Positions 32,201 to 36,528 of a stretch of DNA of 36,528 bases are shown piece after piece (within the stretch, counting starts at the first letter, position 1; every line of letters starts with the position of its first letter). The DNA is from BP-133 sp040756995 (GTDB lineage Bacteria > Actinomycetota > Acidimicrobiia > IMCC26256 > BP-133). Position numbers and translations under genes: made by a program. The notes under the pieces were generated by a model that had not been told where the DNA came from, did not search any database, and saw nothing but the letters and a program-made list of their open reading frames with translations. The stretch lies in contig JBFLYK010000064.1 of assembly GCA_040756995.1 (NCBI GenBank), positions 1-36,528 on the forward strand, given 5' to 3'.

Positions 32201-32709
32201 TCGTCGACCACCTCGGCCACGAGGTCGCGCTGGTCCTCGAGGACGAGGATGTCGCGTTCGGTGTCACCGGCGAAGCCGAGACCGGCGAGAACGTCCTGGC
32301 AGAAGCCGTGCGTCGTGGTGATGGTGGCGGCGTCGTAGTCGGCCAGGGCGGCGGTGAGGCGGCGGCGGCGTTCGTCGATCTCCGCCGCGCTGCCCCGGGC
32401 GAGCAGGCAGAGGACGTCGTCGTCGGCCGGAGGCGGCTCTCCGGCGGCGACCCGGAGGAGACCCTGTTCCGCGCTGACCAGCCGCTCGCGTACCCGGTCC
32501 CGCAGTTCCCCGGTGGCCATCCGGGTGAAGGTGACGACGAGCAGCTCGTGGAGCGGGATCCCGTCGGCCACATAGCGGGCGGCCAGCGCGGCGATGGTGA
32601 AGGTCTTGCCCGTCCCGGCGCTGGCCTCGAGGACGGTGACCCCGGGGGCCGGCAGCGCCCCGCACACGTCGAAGTCGACGACCGGGGGCTCCTCGGGCAG
32701 CAGCGTCAC
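29254..32709 (-). CDS. recB: Exodeoxyribonuclease V subunit beta RecB
   Basis: A 1151-residue UvrD-like helicase fused to a nuclease. Helicase motifs in order are EASAGTGKTFTI (29-39), VVTFTRMATGELRDRV, VVLVDEFQDTDPIQW, LIGDPKQAIYAFRGAD, VLTIHRSKGLEFPVVYLP and RLAYVALTRAKHQ. The C-terminal PD-(D/E)XK nuclease appears intact: GTFVHRVLE with His, LNELHFELPL, SLDLVLR (Asp1024) and FAVIDHKTNW (Asp1041, Lys1043). The enzyme should therefore both unwind and degrade DNA ends. The chosen GTG at 32709 overlaps the recC stop (GTGA) and has GGAGG about ten bases upstream; GTG 32748 is an alternative. It works with RecC and RecD in double-strand-break repair. Confidence 0.96.
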   Translation of the reverse strand: MTLLPEEPPVVDFDVCGALPAPGVTVLEASAGTGKTFTIAALAARYVADGIPLHELLVVTFTRMATGELRDRVRERLVSAEQGLLRVAAGEPPPADDDVLCLLARGSAAEIDERRRRLTAALADYDAATITTTHGFCQDVLAGLGFAGDTERDILVLEDQRDLVAEVVDDLYVRKFHAADRPGTLTRADALRVAEAAVNNPVAPIEPAWADRRTPAGMHRSLAEAVRREMERRKRHAGVLTYDDLLIRLRDALEHPVHGPRVRARLRGRYRVVLVDEFQDTDPIQWDILRLGFGDSDATLVLIGDPKQAIYAFRGADVYAYLAAAEVAGTRATLAVNWRSDQGLIDAYDALLRGARLGHEGITYRPVRAAAANQAPRLVGAPVAAPLRLRVLHREDGLVTITPQKGLAQAAASRALIARDLADDLVRLLSSGARVQRRHRDGSPAGDEEVRPGHVAVLVRTNRQANLVRGALADVGITAVINGAGSVFATPVARQWLRLLEALERPTSVPRARSAALTAFLGWSAEQVAAAGDDAWEAVHFTLNRWAAVLRRYGVASLLELVSASEGLPARLLGKAGGERDLTDLRHVGQLLHTAATTEGLGMTALTAWLRQRIAEAEEDTNSEERSRRLESDAEAVQVLTIHRSKGLEFPVVYLPYLWEPGYVPQRCAAVYHDARNGNVRTIDVSLTGDERDGWSDHRSAFLMEQRGEDLRLAYVALTRAKHQAVLWWAAGKDSENSALFRLLFARGADGSVRAYDNRVPDDAKVAEAVETLGAAAPGSVSVERLTAPVGLRWTPPTPEAVDLQAGRFERDLDRSWRRTSYTGIISAAHEARVASEPESEGTTDEPDVTGAAAEGGRLPPEATDLFEESRLRERASPWQELGGGADVGTFVHRVLERVDFTAADLTAALTSEVRLAANRRPAALTDEPAIVAALRSAIETPLGPMTGGRPLRDFGPGDRLNELHFELPLAGGDDPTAEVSVTAVAALLRRHLPADDPLAGYADRLADPALADTLRGYLSGSLDLVLRIPGAGGGRFAVIDHKTNWLGVGEEPLSAWHYRPAALADAMQRAHYPLQALLYTVALHRYLRWRVRGYDPDRHLAGVLYLFLRGMSGADTPTVEGQPCGVFAWRPPTGLVLALSDLLDQGRVAA

Positions 32710-35700
32710 CGGTCCCGCACCTCCTCGGCGGCCAGCAGGCCGCTCCACAGCCGCAGGGCGTAGCGGCCGAAGCGCGTCGGCTCTCCGCCGGCCCAGCCGT
32801 CGCCCGACTCGTCGGGCCGGGGTGGGGCGAGCAGGAGCTCGGCGAACGGAACGATCCCGCCGAGGACGAGCTGGTGCTCCGGCTCCCGGTTCTCACCCAT
32901 CCCGAGGTCGTTCTGCGGTTCCCACAACGCCGAACAGGCCTTGTCGCGCTGCGCCGCGGTGTTCTCCGCCCAGGCGGCCGAGGTCTTGCAGTACAAGGGG
33001 AGCGGCTCGCACAGGCCCCGGTCGAAGAGGTCGACCACCACCTCGAGGTGGGCCAGGGCGGCGGCCCGCCGGGCGGTCGCATCGCCGGCCAGCGAGGCCA
33101 GGCAGGCGATGCTCACCGCTCCCTTCTTCCGGCCGGTGTGGCGGAACCGGCCGATGGTGGCCGCCTCCACCGGGCGGTCGGGATGGGCGGCGGTCAGGGC
33201 CAGGAACCGCACCCAGGCCGCCAACCGCTGCTTGGGAGCCAGGCGGGAGTAGCTCACCGCCCGCAGCAGCAGGCCGGCCGGACCGCGGTCGATCACGCCC
33301 GTCACCGTTCCCACCAGCGTCCGCTCGTCGGGCAGGGCGACGTTGACCTCCAGCGACCGGGGCGCGACGTCGGCGCTGGTGATCTCCTCCGCCTCGGCCA
33401 CCAGGCTCTCCACGATCGGCAGCACCTGACCGAGCACCGGCTCGGCCAACGTGCCGGGCGGCAGCGCGCCGCGGGCCCGTTCGGCTGCCACGCAGGCGTC
33501 ACGGTCGCCGCCGGCGAGGCGGCCGGAGAGGAGCCGGTCACCGATGGCCCACTGCTCCAGCGGGTCGAGCTCGACGGGCAGGGCCTGCGAGGCGTCGTCG
33601 GAGTCGTCGCTCAGGGAGACGCCGAGGCGCTGGCGCAGGAACGCCTTGACCGGGTGCTGCACGAAGCGCACCAGGTTCTCGAGCTCCACCGCCTCGGCCC
33701 GCACCGGTTCGAGCGGCCGAGCGAGGAACGGCGCCGGCTCGGCCCGGACACCGCCGGCCGCCCGGGCCCCGGCCAGCGCCACGGCGTCGAAGCTCCACGG
33801 CGCCGAGCCGGCCAGGCGCCCGGGCATGAAGTTGCGGGGATCGAAGGGCTGCAGGGGATGGTGGACGACGATCTTCGTGCGGGCCCGCTCCTCGCCGGTC
33901 GGGTCGTCGGGCAGCCGGACGGTGCGGTCGACCACGTCGAGCAGCTCACCGACCGGGACGGCCGGCGGGCGCTCGGCGTTCGTCCGCTCGTCGCGCCCGC
34001 TGTAGGTGATGATCAGGTGGCTCTCGGCGGCCAGCAACGCGTCGAGGAGGAGCTGGCGGTCTTCGCTGCGGGGATCACGGTCGCCGACCCGGGCGTCGGC
34101 CGCGACGAGATCGTCGTCGTCGACGTCGATCTTGCGGGGGAAGACGCCGTCGTCGAGGCCGAGGAGGCAGACGACCCGGTGGGGGACCGACCGCATCGGC
34201 ACCAGCGTGCACATGGTGAGGTGCCCCGTCCGGAAGTTGGCCCGGGTCGGCCGCCCCCGCAACCGGTCGGCCAGCAGGGTGCGGATCTCGGGGAGGGTCA
34301 GCTCCGGGCCGTCGGGGCCGTCGCGGCCGTCGGGGTCGTGGGCGTCGGCCTCGGTCACCACGTCGTCGAGCAGATGCCGCAGTTCGGCCGTCTGCCAGGC
34401 GTCGCCGGCGCTGGTGGCGGTCAGCATGGCGGCGGCGTCGGTCAGGGCGGCGGCCCACGCCCCGATCGGTTGCTGCACCGTCAACCGGTCGAGGGCCACG
34501 GTCAGGCGGTCGAGCAGCTCGGCCAGCCGGCCGGCCAGGTCGATGTCGCTGCTGTTCACGTCGTCGACCGGCAGGACCCCGCCGACCAGCCGCTGGCGCT
34601 CGTCGGCCATGGCCACGCCGAGCAGCAGCCGGTCGAGGCCGGCCCGCCAGGTGTTGGCGTCGAGGGCGTCGAGCTTGTAGGGCGCCCGGTGGTCGGCGTC
34701 GAGCCCCCACCGGACGCAGGCCGCCGCCACCCACTCCTCGGCCCGGGCCAGATCGTCGTCGTCGAAGCGGAACCGCCGCCGGACCGGTTCCCGGCTGGCG
34801 ACGTCGAGGACCTGGGCGGCGGTCACCCGGGCCGAGGCCAGCGCCAACAGCTCGGACACCACGCCCAGCACCGGGTTCGTCTGGCGCAGCGACCGGTCGG
34901 CCAGCCGCACCCGCAGATCGACCCGGGTCGGCCCCGCCGCGCCGCCCGGCCCGTCAGCCTCGCCGGGGCCGTCGAGCCCTTCGGCGGCCCCGAAGGTGGC
35001 GTGGATGAGCGGGGCAAAGGCCTCGATGTCGGGGCACATCACGACGATGTCGCGGGGTTCGAGAGTGGGGTCGGCGGCCAGCAGGTGGAGGATGGCGTCG
35101 CGGACGACCTCCACCTGGCGGCCCCGGCCGTGACAGGCGTGGACGGCCAGGCTGGTGTCGCCGGGGTCGAGCACCGCCCGGTCGTCGCGGCCGGCCAGCG
35201 GCAGGCCCGGTGGTGGTCGATCGCCCCGCACGGCGGCCTGGATCCGTTGCAGAAGCGTCGCTTCCGGCGCCTCGATCGGGTGGTGATGGTCGACGATCGC
35301 CACGTCGCCCCCGCTCCCGTCGCCCTCGCGCCGGCCGCCCCCGCTCCCGTCGCCCCCGCTCCCGTCGCCGTCGGCGCCGCCGGCCGTCAGGATGAGCTGC
35401 ATCTCCCGGGCGTCACGCCCCCAGGAGGTGAGCAGCGGATTGGCCGGCAGGTCGGCCGTGGGGTCGGCCTCCCGGGGCACGACCGCCGCCCGCCCGCCGA
35501 TCCGGTCGGCCACCCGGTCCCACAGCACCGCCGAGGGGTGCAGCAGGAAGAGGTGCACGTCACGGTGCACGGCCAGCGCCCGCAACACGGCCAGGAAACT
35601 GGCCGGGAGCCGGGTGAGCCCGAAGAGCGACAGCCGGGCCGGCAGGTCGACGACCGACGGATCACGGCGCAGGGCGGTGCAGGCGTCGTCGAGCCGCTCC

Positions 35701-36311
35701 GCCGGGCTGGCCACGCCGATCCGGTCCCGCAGGCGGCGCCAGAGTTCGGCCTGCCACGCCCACTGCGGCGACAGCGGCCGGCCGGCGCCGTCGGTGTCTT
35801 CCTTGGCCGCCCAGGCCCGCAGCATCGCCGGCCGGTGCACGCCGTAGCGGTCGTAGAGGTCGGCCAGGTGGCGGGCGCTGCCGAACCGCCGGGCCCGTCG
35901 ACCAAAAAGAGATGTGTCAGCGTCGGCGTCGCCGCCGGTGGCGCCGAGGTAGCTGGCCAGGGGATCGAGCCATGGCTCACCGAGCGCGGCGTCGATGACC
36001 TCGAGGAGCGGCCAGACGGAGCGGGCTGCCAGCCAGGGATCGGCGTCGCGCTCCACGCCGGTGGCCGCCGCCACCGCCCCGCCGACCAGCGCCCCCGGAT
36101 AGGGAAAGTCGATGTTGGCGCACACACCGTCGGACCGGCCGGCGGTGGCGCCGAGCCGGGTCGACAGCCGCTGCGTCAGCCACCGCTCCACCCCGCGGGT
36201 GGGGACGGCCACCACCTCGGCGGCCATCGGGTCGTCGAGCGGCTCGACGACCACGCGGCCGAGGGCGGCCACCAGGGCGTCGGCCCGTTCGGCTCGGTGG
36301 ATGTGCAGCAT
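32706..36311 (-). CDS. recC: Exodeoxyribonuclease V subunit gamma RecC
   Basis: A 1201-residue RecC. The start MLHIHRAERADALVAALGRV matches actinobacterial RecC proteins, and GGAG lies nine bases before ATG 36311; an in-frame GTG at 36428 would add 39 residues without family support. Other typical segments are NIDFPYPGALVG, DPWLAARSVWPLLEVID, PRDIVVMCPDIEAFAPLIHATFG and LADRSLRQTNPVLGVVSELL. RecC holds the complex together and recognises Chi. About residues 316-335 is a Gly/Asp/Ser insertion (DGSGG repeats) encoded by 15-bp tandem units. It is first in the recC-recB-recD operon, with a 4-bp overlap into recB. The Chi sequence for this organism cannot be read from here. Confidence 0.95.
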   Translation of the reverse strand: MLHIHRAERADALVAALGRVVVEPLDDPMAAEVVAVPTRGVERWLTQRLSTRLGATAGRSDGVCANIDFPYPGALVGGAVAAATGVERDADPWLAARSVWPLLEVIDAALGEPWLDPLASYLGATGGDADADTSLFGRRARRFGSARHLADLYDRYGVHRPAMLRAWAAKEDTDGAGRPLSPQWAWQAELWRRLRDRIGVASPAERLDDACTALRRDPSVVDLPARLSLFGLTRLPASFLAVLRALAVHRDVHLFLLHPSAVLWDRVADRIGGRAAVVPREADPTADLPANPLLTSWGRDAREMQLILTAGGADGDGSGGDGSGGGRREGDGSGGDVAIVDHHHPIEAPEATLLQRIQAAVRGDRPPPGLPLAGRDDRAVLDPGDTSLAVHACHGRGRQVEVVRDAILHLLAADPTLEPRDIVVMCPDIEAFAPLIHATFGAAEGLDGPGEADGPGGAAGPTRVDLRVRLADRSLRQTNPVLGVVSELLALASARVTAAQVLDVASREPVRRRFRFDDDDLARAEEWVAAACVRWGLDADHRAPYKLDALDANTWRAGLDRLLLGVAMADERQRLVGGVLPVDDVNSSDIDLAGRLAELLDRLTVALDRLTVQQPIGAWAAALTDAAAMLTATSAGDAWQTAELRHLLDDVVTEADAHDPDGRDGPDGPELTLPEIRTLLADRLRGRPTRANFRTGHLTMCTLVPMRSVPHRVVCLLGLDDGVFPRKIDVDDDDLVAADARVGDRDPRSEDRQLLLDALLAAESHLIITYSGRDERTNAERPPAVPVGELLDVVDRTVRLPDDPTGEERARTKIVVHHPLQPFDPRNFMPGRLAGSAPWSFDAVALAGARAAGGVRAEPAPFLARPLEPVRAEAVELENLVRFVQHPVKAFLRQRLGVSLSDDSDDASQALPVELDPLEQWAIGDRLLSGRLAGGDRDACVAAERARGALPPGTLAEPVLGQVLPIVESLVAEAEEITSADVAPRSLEVNVALPDERTLVGTVTGVIDRGPAGLLLRAVSYSRLAPKQRLAAWVRFLALTAAHPDRPVEAATIGRFRHTGRKKGAVSIACLASLAGDATARRAAALAHLEVVVDLFDRGLCEPLPLYCKTSAAWAENTAAQRDKACSALWEPQNDLGMGENREPEHQLVLGGIVPFAELLLAPPRPDESGDGWAGGEPTRFGRYALRLWSGLLAAEEVRDR
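35307..35366 (-). repeat. 15-bp repeat units inside recC
   Basis: The 15-mer GCCCCCGCTCCCGTC occurs at 35307-35321, 35337-35351 and 35352-35366, the last two in tandem. Each encodes DGSGG on the minus strand. The units keep the frame, so copy-number change would be tolerated; they lie in a loop-like insertion of RecC. Confidence 0.85.
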
Positions 36312-36332
36312 GCGGAAACTCCGGTGCAGCGC

Positions 36333-36338
36333 AGCGTA
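36333..36338 (-). promoter_or_regulatory. possible -10 (TACGCT) for recCBD
   Basis: On the minus strand TACGCT lies 21 bases before ATG 36311, giving a leader of about 15 bases that includes the GGAG ribosome site. No clear -35 is seen, so this is tentative. Confidence 0.3.
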
Positions 36339-36443
36339 CGGACCCCAGGGGAAGTGGTGCCCGACGAGTATGCACCGGGGCTGTGACAGTGTCGTCGAGT
36401 GCGGAACGTGCACGTGGTCGTGAGACACCTGGGTGCTCGGAAG

Positions 36444-36528
36444 TTATCGGGTGACGATGACCTCGGGGGGCTGGTTGATCCAGGCGACGGTGGGCAGCTT
36501 GGGTGGAACTGGTGGCCGGCGGAATCGC
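36444..36528 (-). CDS. Possible C-terminus of an unidentified protein (truncated)
   Basis: The minus-strand frame entering from the window edge reads RFRRPPVPPKLPTVAWINQP, then PEVIVTR and a TAA at 36444-36446. It looks protein-like but is only 27 residues long, so no family can be assigned. It lies upstream of recC on the same strand, 132 bp away. Confidence 0.35.
   Translation of the reverse strand, partial: RFRRPPVPPKLPTVAWINQPPEVIVTR

Noticed and set aside
32874..36386. 1170-residue plus-strand open frame opposite recC
   Set aside because: Shadow of recC caused by high GC; no recognisable motifs, while the minus strand encodes clear RecC.
36312..36428. 39-residue N-terminal extension of RecC from GTG 36428
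   Set aside because: His/Pro-rich sequence without family support; ATG 36311 has a ribosome site and gives the usual RecC start.

Overview
The window is GC-rich actinobacterial DNA. Many genes start with GTG, gene ends overlap, and repeats of the form GYWxVASDGGIFAFGDA recur. From memory these repeats are common in Acidimicrobiia, so that class is my best guess; this is inference, not a database result. A run of exactly 100 N at 11882-11981 shows a scaffolded draft assembly, quite possibly a metagenome bin.

Layout. (1) 1-2056: the 3' part of a branched-chain-amino-acid-type ABC operon, a truncated periplasmic binding protein overlapping a LivG-type ATPase. (2) 2115-5969: a large secreted subtilisin-like protease with FG-GAP repeats and a six-repeat C-terminal module. 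(3) 6316-8060: a hypothetical protein, a 67-residue small protein and a LigC-type DNA ligase. (4) 8225-8385: an unannotated chain of five hairpins ending in a terminator-like stem, a candidate structured RNA, followed by an O-methyltransferase. (5) 9102-16128: three more exported proteins built around the same kind of repeat: a sulfatase, a protein whose repeat array contains the assembly gap, and an NHL-repeat protein. (6) 16131-16802: a LuxR-type regulator whose receiver domain lacks the phosphoacceptor Asp. (7) 16849-20824: a tightly coupled operon (FAD oxidoreductase, nitrilase-family hydrolase, aldehyde dehydrogenase), divergent from a GAF/PucR-type regulator at 20964 that is followed by a MEDS-domain protein. 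(8) 23378-27239: a DUF1232 protein, a TolB-like propeller protein, a sulfotransferase, a di-haem cytochrome c peroxidase and a VOC protein. (9) 27227-36311: a complete recC-recB-recD operon with 4-bp start/stop overlaps. (10) The last 85 bases may hold the C-terminus of a further minus-strand gene.

How the parts fit. The strongest theme is a modular extracellular system. Three unrelated exported domains (protease, sulfatase, NHL propeller) carry the same six-repeat module at their C-termini, with repeat positions 1 to 6 individually conserved, joined by Pro/Gly-rich or Thr/Ser-rich linkers; a fourth protein carries related repeats at its N-terminus. The operon in (7) looks like a small catabolic or modifying pathway under a PucR-type regulator, but its substrate cannot be read from sequence. 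Six genes share a TANNNT hexamer ending 6-8 nt before the start codon with little or no leader, pointing to leaderless transcription. The recCBD operon supplies double-strand-break repair.
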